Assembly (NCBI GenBank): GCA_038106445.1
Contig: JAYODU010000016.1
Coordinates: 1 to 38,329 of the forward strand
Length of the DNA: 38,329 nucleotides
Direction: 5' to 3'
Source: Pseudemcibacter sp038106445
GTDB taxonomy: Bacteria > Pseudomonadota > Alphaproteobacteria > Sphingomonadales > Emcibacteraceae
Shown in pieces: positions 1 to 8,088 of the stretch. Positions within the stretch are counted from its first letter, which is position 1. Each line of letters begins with the position of its first letter. A program made the translations under genes and the position numbers. Below the pieces are notes generated by a model. The model made no database searches, was not told the DNA's origin, and saw only the letters and a program-made list of their open reading frames with translations.

Positions 1-429
1 CTCTCTTTCAATAATCAAACAATTTCAATGATCAATAAAAAACCAACACAATAAATAACGCGCTAAACCGGTTAATTCAACATTTGCTAAATCAACCGTT
101 TCGGCACTCGTCTGCCGTGTCGGTGAAGGCGGGTTATAAGGAGGTCAATGACACTTGTAAACCCTTATTTTGACCCTGAATGTATTTTTTTTTGAAAAAC
201 AACGAAAACGCCGATTTTCTGCCAAAAAAAACATTGAAATATGCGACACTCCATCACTGTCACAAGGGCAACAACACTATCATAAAACAAAAGGATAATT
301 CAACAGGCAGTATTCAGCGTTTCAGAATCGGATAAAAAACCATTAAAAATCAATATATTAAAGCAGGCATAGCATCATAAATAATCAGGGTTATGTATAA
401 AGCCCGCGACTTCCGCATTTGCGACTCAT

Positions 430-452
430 AAAAAAAGCCATCTGTATAGATG
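430..452 (-). terminator. Weak intrinsic terminator candidate
   Basis: Read on the minus strand, CATCT-ATAC-AGATG forms a 5-bp stem (439-452), followed by GC and seven T residues (436-430). It lies downstream of the CBS-domain gene with no other gene between them. The T tract is good but the stem is short, so termination may be inefficient. Confidence 0.3.
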
Positions 453-477
453 AAATCAGGTAAGGAATATTGCCCGA

Positions 478-563
478 AGACCTTTTATAAAAGGTCTGGG
501 AAACGGGCCAAGCGGGCCGCGCGAATTTTTTCGCGAAAGCCAAGCGCGAGCGCCGGCGATTGA
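478..563. repeat. Palindromic GC-rich repeat-like element
   Basis: The element starts with a perfect 20-bp palindrome, AGACCTTTTATAAAAGGTCT (478-497). A GC-rich tract follows with a second small hairpin, CGCGAA-TTTT-TTCGCG (about 520-535), and then GCGCGAGCGCCGGCG. It sits directly after the CBS-gene stop codon and contrasts sharply with the AT-rich DNA to its left. This layout, a short GC-rich palindromic unit at a gene's 3' end, is typical of dispersed intergenic repeats, but no second copy exists in this window, so the repeat assignment is an inference. Confidence 0.35.
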
Positions 564-572
564 GGCTAAAAT

Positions 573-1004
573 TTATGTTGCAATATAAGCCTTTAATGCT
601 TCTGCTTCTGCTTCGGTTTCGGAAATGCGTTCCTTGACCACATCGCCGATTGAAATCATACCGACAATGGTACCGTCATCCCCGACCACGGGAAGATGGC
701 GGATGCGGCGTGATGTCATGACTTCCATAACCTGTTTGATGGTATCACTTGGTTTACAGGTATAAACACCGGTTGTCATACAGGTGGAAACTTTATTTTC
801 AAGCACCGCCGCCCCGGAACGGGCAATGGCGATCACGATATCCCGTTCGGATATAACCCCGCACATTTTACCGTTGCTATCGCACGCCAGGATCGCCCCG
901 ATTTTATTTTCACGAAGCACCCGCGCCGTTTCAATCAATGTATTATCCGGTGAAATGCGGACGACTTCACTTCCTTTACGGGCTAGAATATTTTTTACAT
1001 ACAT
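573..1004 (-). CDS. CBS-domain pair protein
   Basis: A 143-residue soluble protein made almost wholly of two CBS domains (about residues 5-60 and 75-135). The pattern is typical of stand-alone CBS proteins: VISERDIV closing the first domain and MTSRRIRHLPVV followed by GMISIGDVV in the second. CBS pairs bind adenine nucleotides and act as energy or redox sensors; the partner cannot be read from the sequence. I start at the ATG at 1004, which has an AGGGAG Shine-Dalgarno seven bases upstream and gives the usual family N-terminus (MYVKNILARKG). The open frame continues upstream to 1097, but that extension has no ribosome-binding site and does not look like the family. It is transcribed alone. 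Confidence 0.9.
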   Translation of the reverse strand: MYVKNILARKGSEVVRISPDNTLIETARVLRENKIGAILACDSNGKMCGVISERDIVIAIARSGAAVLENKVSTCMTTGVYTCKPSDTIKQVMEVMTSRRIRHLPVVGDDGTIVGMISIGDVVKERISETEAEAEALKAYIAT

Positions 1005-1189
1005 CGACGGGCTCCCTTTCTTAGTTTTGCTTCCGGCGATACAAGTTACTCCATGGTTCCGAAGGAGACGGATCGCAGCGACGGCAAGCGAGCTCAAGGC
1101 TGCTTTATTCTGATTATAAAAATGAGCCTAGCACAAAAGCCGAAATCTTGGGAGGGGGAATTTTAACACCCCTTCCTACCACCGACAAA

Positions 1190-1215
1190 TGTTTGCTATC
1201 GACCCAAAGCAGTCA
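1190..1215 (-). repeat. TTTGGGTCG hairpin element, copy 1
   Basis: On the minus strand this reads CTGCTTTGGGTCGATAGCA with flanks that pair imperfectly (outer TG/CA and inner TGCT/AGCA around the loop TTGGGTCGAT). It lies in the short gap after the LamG lipoprotein gene. A second copy at 21280-21303 matches at 22 of 26 positions and has a perfect stem. Both are intergenic. Confidence 0.5.
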
Positions 1216-1231
1216 ATAAACATATTTTTGA

Positions 1232-2524
1232 TTATCTGTTTTCTTTAAAACTTAATTCCTTTAGCTCTGCTGAAGAAAGAACACGATTAAATATTGCAAC
1301 ACCATCAATAAAAATATTGACAGATCCATGATCCAGCCCATCTTCATCCAGCCCTAATGCTCTTCCAAAAGTGAAAGGGGCTCCCATTTGCACTTCTTTT
1401 TCAATTTCCAAGCCCACCTTCTCCCAAACATCTCCGTTTAATTTTTCGAGTGTTGTATTAATGATATCCCCAACTTGGATATGATTTTTCAATGCAAGAT
1501 AGAGCAGTTTACCGTCTGAGACATCTGATATTACAGGTTCATCAAGTATAGATGTTTGCCGTCTAAAAATATCAAAAGTTACACGAAACTTTTCATCTGA
1601 TTGCTTTCCAACTTGCCGGTACTGAATATTATCATTTTCCAAATCGACCCAAAGCCAGTGTTCTTTAATTGGCGAATTACGGTAGTCGTAACCGTTATAT
1701 TTTAATTGAAATGAGGTTGGTGAAAAGATGGGAGTTCCAAATTTAAACGGATTAGCCATTGGTATTGTTTTATTCTGCATTACATCCTGTGTGACTGGAT
1801 CAGCAATTGAATAGGGTGTGAGGGTTCCATTAAGATAGGCACTTACAAGTTTATTTTCCGGATCATAGGTCATAGCAATGGAAACCCATTCTTCGTTTTC
1901 AAAAGCCTTTCCGTCTATTGCCCTTAATCTTGCATATTGCGAGCCATCAATATCGGATTGGGGAAAGCTGGCTGCTCCGGTTGATGAAACATGGGCAATC
2001 ACCCCCTTTTGATTAAAAAGACCGGCAAACAAGGCTGCCTGCCGGCGTCCGGCATATCTGTCCCAGCCGCCTTCGTCCCAAATTCCAGCGACCATATGCC
2101 TGTTACCGCTGAATTTTACCCATGCAATCATTGTAAAAGGCTTTGTTCCCTTTAAATCTAGCAATGTTTCATTGAACTCTTCCCTCGGGATTTCTCCATA
2201 AATGTAGCCCTGATTAAATCTGACAGATTTTCCAAAAGGACCAGTATTGTCGATTTTCAGTTTTGAATTTTCATCAATATAGGGCCAGTCGCCGACCCCA
2301 TAACGATTATTATCGCCAATTTGACGCAAATATATTGGAAAGGATCTTTTTATGATAGTTTCATCATAATATGATTGCCAGACATGATCCTCGGTATTTT
2401 CAAAATCCCAAAAAGCAATTAGTCCTTTTGTTGCGGCAACTTGTTTTACAGTTGTTGGCAGCTTGTCCGAACATCCGGCCATAGCGATAATGAATACAAA
2501 TAAAAAAGTATTTTTTAACATCAA
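1232..2524 (-). CDS. LamG-like (concanavalin-fold) lipoprotein
   Basis: A 430-residue predicted lipoprotein. The N-terminus is a short hydrophobic signal ending in the lipobox AMAGC (lipidated Cys18). The mature part has two features of LamG/concanavalin-like jelly-roll domains: FTMIAWVKF at about residue 130 and, near the end, VNIFIDGVAIFNRVLSSAEL, the usual closing strand. Such proteins often sit beside sulfatases and glycan-degrading enzymes and bind carbohydrate at the cell surface. Here the gene is divergent from a sulfatase across a 209-bp region carrying two LacI-type palindromes, so co-regulation is likely. The start has no strong Shine-Dalgarno; the second Met (2521) is an alternative. 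The exact ligand is unknown. Confidence 0.75.
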   Translation of the reverse strand: MMLKNTFLFVFIIAMAGCSDKLPTTVKQVAATKGLIAFWDFENTEDHVWQSYYDETIIKRSFPIYLRQIGDNNRYGVGDWPYIDENSKLKIDNTGPFGKSVRFNQGYIYGEIPREEFNETLLDLKGTKPFTMIAWVKFSGNRHMVAGIWDEGGWDRYAGRRQAALFAGLFNQKGVIAHVSSTGAASFPQSDIDGSQYARLRAIDGKAFENEEWVSIAMTYDPENKLVSAYLNGTLTPYSIADPVTQDVMQNKTIPMANPFKFGTPIFSPTSFQLKYNGYDYRNSPIKEHWLWVDLENDNIQYRQVGKQSDEKFRVTFDIFRRQTSILDEPVISDVSDGKLLYLALKNHIQVGDIINTTLEKLNGDVWEKVGLEIEKEVQMGAPFTFGRALGLDEDGLDHGSVNIFIDGVAIFNRVLSSAELKELSFKENR

Positions 2525-2565
2525 TTTTTTCGATTGTGACTGGGCGCAGTTGCTTGAAGTGATAG

Positions 2566-2585
2566 AAATGTAACTGATTACATTT
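2566..2585. promoter_or_regulatory. LacI/GalR-type operator candidate 1
   Basis: A perfect dyad AAATGTAA-CTGA-TTACATTT (8-bp arms, 4-bp centre). Its core TGTAA-N4-TTACA matches the second site at 2634-2647. The two centres are 65 bp apart, close to six helical turns, as for DNA-looping repressors. It lies in the lipoprotein/sulfatase divergent region. Confidence 0.5.
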
Positions 2586-2588
2586 TGC

Positions 2589-2617
2589 TTGGCAAGTTAT
2601 ATCTACTTAGATAATAT
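2589..2617 (+). promoter_or_regulatory. Putative sigma70-like promoter for the sulfatase gene
   Basis: TTGGCA (2589-2594), a 17-bp spacer and TAATAT (2612-2617). Transcription would start near 2624, just upstream of the second operator-like palindrome and between the two dyads, which suits repression. Confidence 0.45.
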
Positions 2618-2633
2618 GGCTCAAATCATTTAC

Positions 2634-2647
2634 TGTAAACGATTACA
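2634..2647. promoter_or_regulatory. LacI/GalR-type operator candidate 2
   Basis: TGTAAACGATTACA: a TGTAA-N4-TTACA dyad with a central CG, the typical form of LacI/GalR-family operators. It is placed just after the predicted sulfatase promoter. No LacI-family gene is present in this window, so the regulator must be encoded elsewhere. Confidence 0.55.
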
Positions 2648-2733
2648 AATTCGAATGAATGTATGGACGGTATGCTCAGATTAAACCATCTGAAAATTGG
2701 GGATTATTTAAAATAACAACAGGGAATCAATAA

Positions 2734-4344
2734 ATGCTGACAGATATAAGTTCATCATTACGGATAATGATTTTTTTACTTGTTTGTGGGGTTAACAACA
2801 CCTTATGGGCGAATACGTCAAATGTCCCAAATATTATTTTTATTCTAACTGATGATCAGAGATTTGATGAATTAGGTATAATGAACCCGCTTCTTGATAC
2901 GCCAAATATGGATGCAATCGCAAATCAGGGTGTACATTTTAAAAATGCCTTTGTCACGACCGCTTTGTGTTCCCCCAGCCGGGCGACCATTTTAACTGGT
3001 CAATATGCCAATACCCATGGTGTTGTGGATAATAATGCACCGATAAGGGAAGGGACGATTTTTTTTCCAAGTTATCTCCAAAAAGCAGGTTACAAAACAG
3101 GATTTATAGGTAAATGGCATATGGGTGCTGAGGGCGATCAGCCACAGCCCGGATTTGATAAATGGGTTAGTTTTGAGGGGCAGGGTAATTATTATCCAGA
3201 GCTTGATGATGGCACCATTGCCCAACTCAATGTCGATGGCAAGCATGTAGATCAAAAAGGTTATATTACGGATGAACTGACTGATTATGCTATTGATTGG
3301 TTGGAAACACTTGATAAAGATCAGAAATTTTTTCTTTACCTCTCCCATAAAGCAGTTCACGCCCTATTTGAACCTGCAAAAAGACATAAATCCAAATATC
3401 AGGGAATAGAGATAAAACTTCCTGCGAATATGGAGGACACCCCCGAAAATTACAGAGGAAAACCACGTTGGGTTAGGGATCAGCGCAACAGCTGGCATGG
3501 GGTGGATTTTCCTTATCACAGCACCCTAGATGTAGCTCAATACAAAATGGAGTATCATCGCACATTAAGTGCTGTTGATGATAGCATTGGACGTATCAGA
3601 TCATGGTTAGAGAAAAATAACCTGTCTGAAAATACTATCGTCATTTTGATGGGTGATAACGGATTTATGTTTGGAGAACATGGTTTGATTGATAAGAGAA
3701 ATGCTTATGAAGAAAGTATGAGGGTTCCTTTAATTGCAGTAGGCCCTGGATTTGAAGGCGGAAAGACAATTGAAGAAGTGATATCAAACCTTGATATTGC
3801 TCCAACAATGCTGGAATTGGCCGATGTTGAAAAACCGGATCAGTTTCAGGGAAGGAGTTTTTTAAAACTCGCTGGCAATGAAAAACTTTCGGAACCTTGG
3901 AATAATGAATTCGTTTATGAATATTTCTGGGAATATAATTTCCCGCAAACACCCACCACATTTGCTGTGCGGACAGATAAATTTAAGCTTATTCAATATC
4001 ATGGTATTTGGGAACGGGAAGAACTATATGACATCGTGAATGATCCAACGGAGATGAATAATTTAATTGATGTTCCAGAGTTTCTGGAAACTAAGATTTT
4101 CCTGCGAAGCCGTATTTATGAACTTTCAGCAAATCAAAATGGACAGCACGTTGTTCCATATACTGAACGCAAGTCCGCCGGGTTTATTTTTCGTAAATAT
4201 CCTCACTCCAAAGCGGCCGACTTTCCGAAAGAATGGCTCAGACATGGTGATGAAGTTGACTTAAATCAGGGGCATATTCCCGATAGTCTTGAGAAAGAAG
4301 AGGCGAATAGAAAAGCAAAAGAAAAATTAATGCAGAATAATTAA
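2734..4344 (+). CDS. Secreted type I sulfatase (formylglycine-dependent)
   Basis: A 536-residue arylsulfatase-family enzyme that hydrolyses sulfate esters, probably on a sulfated glycan. Visible family features are the metal-binding TDDQR (Asp40, Asp41), the formylglycine motif CSPSR (Cys79-Arg83) followed by ATILTGQYANTHG, GKWH (126-129) and the second metal pair in GDNG (307-310). The Cys-type motif needs a formylglycine-generating enzyme, which is not in this window. A hydrophobic segment (residues 10-26, IMIFLLVCGV and on) indicates export to the periplasm. Start: ATG with AGGGA eight bases upstream. It is divergent from a LamG-like lipoprotein and likely co-regulated through the TGTAA-N4-TTACA sites. 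The sulfated substrate cannot be deduced. Confidence 0.93.
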   Translation: MLTDISSSLRIMIFLLVCGVNNTLWANTSNVPNIIFILTDDQRFDELGIMNPLLDTPNMDAIANQGVHFKNAFVTTALCSPSRATILTGQYANTHGVVDNNAPIREGTIFFPSYLQKAGYKTGFIGKWHMGAEGDQPQPGFDKWVSFEGQGNYYPELDDGTIAQLNVDGKHVDQKGYITDELTDYAIDWLETLDKDQKFFLYLSHKAVHALFEPAKRHKSKYQGIEIKLPANMEDTPENYRGKPRWVRDQRNSWHGVDFPYHSTLDVAQYKMEYHRTLSAVDDSIGRIRSWLEKNNLSENTIVILMGDNGFMFGEHGLIDKRNAYEESMRVPLIAVGPGFEGGKTIEEVISNLDIAPTMLELADVEKPDQFQGRSFLKLAGNEKLSEPWNNEFVYEYFWEYNFPQTPTTFAVRTDKFKLIQYHGIWEREELYDIVNDPTEMNNLIDVPEFLETKIFLRSRIYELSANQNGQHVVPYTERKSAGFIFRKYPHSKAADFPKEWLRHGDEVDLNQGHIPDSLEKEEANRKAKEKLMQNN

Positions 4345-4416
4345 AGATGATTTTAAAAAGTATATTTATCGATCCTAAAAGTTATATGCTATTCACATTC
4401 ATTCAAGTAAGAAGAT

Positions 4417-4436
4417 CAGGTTGGAATAATAACCTG
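4417..4436. other. Small inverted repeat before the aldolase-like gene
   Basis: CAGGTT-GGAATAAT-AACCTG (6-bp arms, 8-nt loop) just upstream of the ribosome-binding site at 4441. It could be an operator or leader hairpin. No T tract follows it, so it is not a terminator. Confidence 0.25.
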
Positions 4437-4453
4437 GCCCAGGGAGAATAGTG

Positions 4454-5575
4454 ATGGCGCAACGCCCACCTGCAAAAGAAGGCATGAGTATAGATGAGAT
4501 TGACACACCGGCCCTTGTTGTTGATCTGGATATCTATGAACGCAATCTTGATAAAATGGCAGCGATGGTAAAAAACGCCGGCAAAAAGTTAAGACCCCAT
4601 GCCAAAATGCATAAAAGCCCTGCTGTTGCGCTTGATCAGATAAAGCGTGGTGCTGTAGGTGTGTGCTGCCAAAAAATATCAGAAGCGGAAATAATGGTTG
4701 AAGGCGGCATTGACGATGTGCTGATTACAAATGAAATTGTCAGCCCCGCTAAATTAACCCGGGTTGCAAAGCTTGCAAAAAAAGCGAAAATCGGTGTTTG
4801 TGTCGATGACGCCGGAGCAACACGCGCCCTTAATGATGCCTGCGCCCGCGAAGATGCAAATGTCCGTGTACTTATCGAAATTGATGTTGGCGGTCACCGC
4901 TGCGGCGTTATCAGTGCGAAAGAGGCACTCCAGCTTGCAAAACTGATAAAATCGCTATCCCATCTTCATTTTGGTGGATTGCAGGCTTATCACGGTTCAG
5001 CACAGCATAAAAGGACCGTTCAGGAAAGATCGGATGCCGTCCGCGGCGCGGCAGAAATAATATGTAAAACCAAAGATTTGCTGAAATCATCATATATTGA
5101 TTGCGATATTGTCACAGGCGGTGGCACAGGTACTTTTTTGCATGATATAAATTATGAAGAATGGGATGAGCTTCAGTGCGGATCATACGCCTTTATGGAT
5201 GCAGATTATGCAAAAAATAAATTGAATAATAATCAGTTTGGAACCGGGTTTGAACATGCGTTTTTTATCCGTACCGTTATCATGAGCGTCTGCCAGCCGG
5301 AAATTGTTGTTGCGGACGCCGGGTTGAAAGCGGTTGCATCGGATTCAGGAAACCCGGCCATTGTCGGGCACGAACATCTTACTTACCGCATGACATCGGA
5401 TGAACATGGCTGCATCACCGTTTCGGGAAAGGAAAGATTTGCCCTTGGCGAAAAACTGATGCTGATTACGGGGCACTGCGACCCGACCATTAATCTTTAT
5501 GACTGGATCGTCGGTGTAAGAAACGGCATCGTTGAAAAAATATGGCCGGTTTCGGCGCGTGGAGCCTTATCATGA
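4454..5575 (+). CDS. PLP-dependent D-threonine aldolase / 3-hydroxyaspartate aldolase-like enzyme
   Basis: A 373-residue fold-type III PLP enzyme (alanine-racemase N-terminal barrel plus C-terminal D-serine dehydratase-like domain). The N-terminus has DTPALVVDLD, and the cofactor lysine lies in RPHAKMHKS (Lys51). The C-terminal metal site reads GHCDP, giving His341-x-Asp343. From family knowledge, aldolases carry His-x-Asp while eukaryotic-type D-serine dehydratases carry His-x-Cys, so aldolase activity on D-3-hydroxy amino acids is the better guess. The ATG at 4454 is preferred over the GTG at 4451 because AGGGAG (4441-4446) is then seven bases away. The 3' end is convergent with the transporter gene, with 7 bp between. 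Exact substrate is inferred. Confidence 0.8.
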   Translation: MAQRPPAKEGMSIDEIDTPALVVDLDIYERNLDKMAAMVKNAGKKLRPHAKMHKSPAVALDQIKRGAVGVCCQKISEAEIMVEGGIDDVLITNEIVSPAKLTRVAKLAKKAKIGVCVDDAGATRALNDACAREDANVRVLIEIDVGGHRCGVISAKEALQLAKLIKSLSHLHFGGLQAYHGSAQHKRTVQERSDAVRGAAEIICKTKDLLKSSYIDCDIVTGGGTGTFLHDINYEEWDELQCGSYAFMDADYAKNKLNNNQFGTGFEHAFFIRTVIMSVCQPEIVVADAGLKAVASDSGNPAIVGHEHLTYRMTSDEHGCITVSGKERFALGEKLMLITGHCDPTINLYDWIVGVRNGIVEKIWPVSARGALS

Positions 5576-5582
5576 TCAGGAT

Positions 5583-6284
5583 TTAATCCGTTTTTATTTT
5601 AAAGGGTGAAAAGTCCGTATTGTCATCGAAAATTTCAACATTTTCAGCGCGTTTAAGCAGGGCAACAATTTTGTATGTGACAGGGGTCAGCACCGCTTCC
5701 CATGAAACCTTGATCAGGAAGTTGGAAAACATCACGGTAAGAAGCACATCATTTTCCCATATGCCATAAAAAGCAATGGGGTAAAAAATCAAACTGTCTG
5801 CTCCCTGCCCGACAATTGTTGATCCAATGGTTCGGGTCCAGAGGTGCTTTCCTTTTGTCCAGATTTTCATCCGCGCCATGACATAGGCATTGATAATTTC
5901 ACCTGTAAAAAATGCGATAAGTGAAGCGATAACAATGCGTGGTACCTGCCCAAAAATAAGCTCGTATGCTTCCTGCCCCTGCCATCCGGCGGCAGGTGGC
6001 AGTTCAACGATGACAAAGCTCATAAGACTTGCAAAGAAAAGACCACAAAACCCAACCCAGACTACTTTGCGTGCACGCGCATAACCGTATACTTCGGTCA
6101 GCACATCACCAAATACATAGGACAGCGGAAAAAAGAGCACCCCTGCCCCATATATAAAATCTTTACCAAAAATACTGATGGTTGCCTGCTTGGCCGGGCC
6201 GATAATATTTGAGCAAACGATGACCACCACAAAGGCGGCCATCATCAGATCATAATATTTAAACTGCCTGCCCGTTACGTCCAA
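5583..6284 (-). CDS. Queuosine precursor transporter (YhhQ/VUT family)
   Basis: A 233-residue inner-membrane protein with about six hydrophobic helices. It shows the family hallmarks YYDLMMAAFVVVIVCSNIIG at the N-terminus, PLSYVFGDVLTEVYGY, and GQGADSLIFYPIAFYG near residue 160. The family (COG1738) imports preQ0/preQ1 for queuosine tRNA modification. The start is TTG at 6284: it retains the conserved RQFKYYDL lead, whereas the first internal ATG would cut into helix 1. No clear Shine-Dalgarno is visible. The gene follows the TPR gene by only 8 bp on the same strand, so it is probably translated from the same transcript. Confidence 0.85.
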   Translation of the reverse strand: MDVTGRQFKYYDLMMAAFVVVIVCSNIIGPAKQATISIFGKDFIYGAGVLFFPLSYVFGDVLTEVYGYARARKVVWVGFCGLFFASLMSFVIVELPPAAGWQGQEAYELIFGQVPRIVIASLIAFFTGEIINAYVMARMKIWTKGKHLWTRTIGSTIVGQGADSLIFYPIAFYGIWENDVLLTVMFSNFLIKVSWEAVLTPVTYKIVALLKRAENVEIFDDNTDFSPFKIKTD

Positions 6285-6292
6285 GATTTTAA

Positions 6293-7966
6293 TCAGTACC
6301 GTGAACTGGCAAGCTGCACATCAGAATTTGCCCACATGGCATCATACCGCGCCTTGAATTCAGCGGCCATATCGTCCTTCTTCTGTGCGCTTAGTGCCTT
6401 ATACATACCGTAAAGCGAATATGCATTTTCCGGGTTATGCTTCAGGTCTTCCCAATAAACGACTTCGGCTTCTACCGGACGGCCAGCGTCAAGAAGGATC
6501 GCGCCAAGTATATGACGGGTCGGGAAATACCATGATGGTGGCTCGTTATAGGCAAGGCTGTCTTCCATACGAACGGCGGCACCAAGGTGGTAAAGCGCCA
6601 TATCAAAGTCGCCTTTTTTGGCGGCAATTTCACCGGCCACTACATTTTTCGCAATGGTCAGAAGCCCGCCAACATCCTCAAAATTGCTGTACCCGGGCAT
6701 TCCTTCACGAACGTTATCTACAAAGTCAGCAAGCTCGGCATATTCCTTTTCAGCTTCTTCCATATTGCCAAGGTTCAGCTGCGCAAGGCCGCGCCCGTAA
6801 TGCCACATGCCGGTCATGAACTGTGCCCGCATAAACGGCTTTTCGACATTGAGAAGGTCTTCCCACATACCAAAGCGCGTCATCACAAATATGGGCTGGG
6901 AACGGAATGTTTCATTAAGGCCCCATGTATTGGTTCGTGAGCCGGCCTCAACACGTTCCTTTACTTTCCATGCGGCGGCGATACTTTCACCGCTACGGCC
7001 AGTATACATTGATGACCATGCCAGAAAATGAAGATTGTGCGGATAATAAGAAAGTGGGTACAGCCCCTGCGCATTACATTGCGCAATATAATCTTCATCA
7101 ACCTGCGCAGCTATTATATTGGTATCGTAGGCATCCTGATAACGCCCGACACGCATGAAAATATGCGATGGCATATGAACAAGGTGCCCAGATCCCGGCA
7201 GTAACGGCGCTAAGTTATCCGCACTTTCAATGGCAATTTCCGGACGCATGGATTCTGCGATATGGATATGATAATGCAGGGCAGCCGCATGATCAGGATG
7301 ATTTGCAATAACATTTTCAAGGGCGGCAATAATTTGTTCGGTTCTACCCTTGGGTGTTCCATCCGCATTCCAGTAATCCCAGGGTTGTGTATTCATGGCC
7401 GCACCGGCAAACAAAACCGCCGCATCAGGATCATCTGGATATTTATTCATCAGTTTTTCCATGGCAACAGCATAAGCCTCATCAAGCACTTCACGTGGAA
7501 TGGAAAGGTCTTCGTTATAACGCGCGGCAAGGGCATCAATATAATCGGCTTCACGCGGACTTACCTGACTTTTAAGTGATTTGGCCATACCGATTGCATA
7601 GTTGGCCTGTTCCATGGAATTGGTCAGCATTGGTAAATTCAGATTACGCCCAAGACTAAGAGCCCAGCCCCAATATGCCATAGCATTATTCGGATCAAGC
7701 CTGATTGCTTCCTTGAAGGAACGCATGGCTTCCGAATGATTGAATGCGACCCAAAGGCGGAAACCCTGATCGAAAAAATACTGCGATTCCGGATTACTGG
7801 TTGTGACGGCAAATTTATAATTTCCAAGACCATCAAGTTTTGGCGATAGCGGCGCGTCAGCCGTTTTCGGATCAGCATTAAGCGCGGCTGGGTCCCATAC
7901 CTGACTTACAGCGGATGACGTCATGAAGCCCATAGCAACGGCTCCGATTAAAATTTTCTTTAGCAT
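6293..7966 (-). CDS. Secreted TPR protein with HYHIH / HMPSH motifs (paralogue A)
   Basis: A 557-residue exported protein of unknown function. A signal peptide (about residues 1-21, ending SSAVSQ) precedes a conserved lead AALNADPKTADAP. TPR-like helices include residues 75-105 (FKEAIRLDPNNAMAYWGWAL). The middle holds a histidine-rich stretch not explained by TPR: HYHIHIAE (231-238) and GHLVHMPSHI (260-269). These histidines recur in the paralogue and could bind a metal (inference). Start: ATG at 7966, with GGAGGG four bases upstream; the in-frame ATG at 7978 lies upstream of that site. It is second of two tandem paralogues between kynU and the queuosine-precursor transporter. Confidence 0.85.
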   Translation of the reverse strand: MLKKILIGAVAMGFMTSSAVSQVWDPAALNADPKTADAPLSPKLDGLGNYKFAVTTSNPESQYFFDQGFRLWVAFNHSEAMRSFKEAIRLDPNNAMAYWGWALSLGRNLNLPMLTNSMEQANYAIGMAKSLKSQVSPREADYIDALAARYNEDLSIPREVLDEAYAVAMEKLMNKYPDDPDAAVLFAGAAMNTQPWDYWNADGTPKGRTEQIIAALENVIANHPDHAAALHYHIHIAESMRPEIAIESADNLAPLLPGSGHLVHMPSHIFMRVGRYQDAYDTNIIAAQVDEDYIAQCNAQGLYPLSYYPHNLHFLAWSSMYTGRSGESIAAAWKVKERVEAGSRTNTWGLNETFRSQPIFVMTRFGMWEDLLNVEKPFMRAQFMTGMWHYGRGLAQLNLGNMEEAEKEYAELADFVDNVREGMPGYSNFEDVGGLLTIAKNVVAGEIAAKKGDFDMALYHLGAAVRMEDSLAYNEPPSWYFPTRHILGAILLDAGRPVEAEVVYWEDLKHNPENAYSLYGMYKALSAQKKDDMAAEFKARYDAMWANSDVQLASSRY

Positions 7967-8021
7967 TATACCCTCCATTTATGGGTTTTTTATTCTTGTG
8001 ATACTGGTTTTGACACGAGTG

Positions 8022-8053
8022 TATCCAATTGAAAGCATGCTTTCAATTGGATA
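8022..8053. repeat. 32-bp perfect palindrome between the TPR paralogues
   Basis: TATCCAATTGAAAGCA (8022-8037) is followed directly by its exact reverse complement (8038-8053), with no loop. It lies about 55 bp upstream of TPR paralogue A and downstream of paralogue B. No T tract follows on the minus strand, so it is not a standard terminator. It could be a dimeric operator, an mRNA-processing hairpin or a mobile palindromic element. Confidence 0.7.
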
Positions 8054-8064
8054 GGCGTAAATTT

Positions 8065-8085
8065 TTTCCTTACACTGTAAGGAAA
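8065..8085. other. Hairpin at the 3' end of TPR paralogue B
   Basis: TTTCCTTAC-ACT-GTAAGGAAA (9-bp arms, 3-nt loop), three bases past the stop codon of the 8089-9774 gene. On the minus strand it is followed by AAAATTTACG rather than T residues, so factor-independent termination is doubtful. mRNA 3'-end protection is possible. Confidence 0.45.
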
Positions 8086-8088
8086 TTA

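Larger units (their letters stand above)
1..572. other. Gene-free AT-rich region
   Basis: I see no credible gene in this stretch. Positions 1-100 and 180-470 are strongly AT-rich, with long A and T runs and frequent stops in all frames. A GC-richer patch at about 100-175 contains a Shine-Dalgarno-like AAGGAGG (139-145) but no sensible reading frame follows it. The right end (478-563) is palindromic and GC-rich and is listed separately. Confidence 0.6.

Noticed and set aside
784..1113. Plus-strand 109-codon frame opposite the CBS gene
   Set aside because: It is antisense to a well-recognised CBS-domain gene, has no family resemblance and no ribosome-binding site.
1151..1176. G-run/C-run inverted pair (GGAGGGG ... 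CCCCTTCC) upstream of the CBS gene
   Set aside because: The arms are short and mismatched with no T tract or dyad symmetry beyond homopolymer runs.
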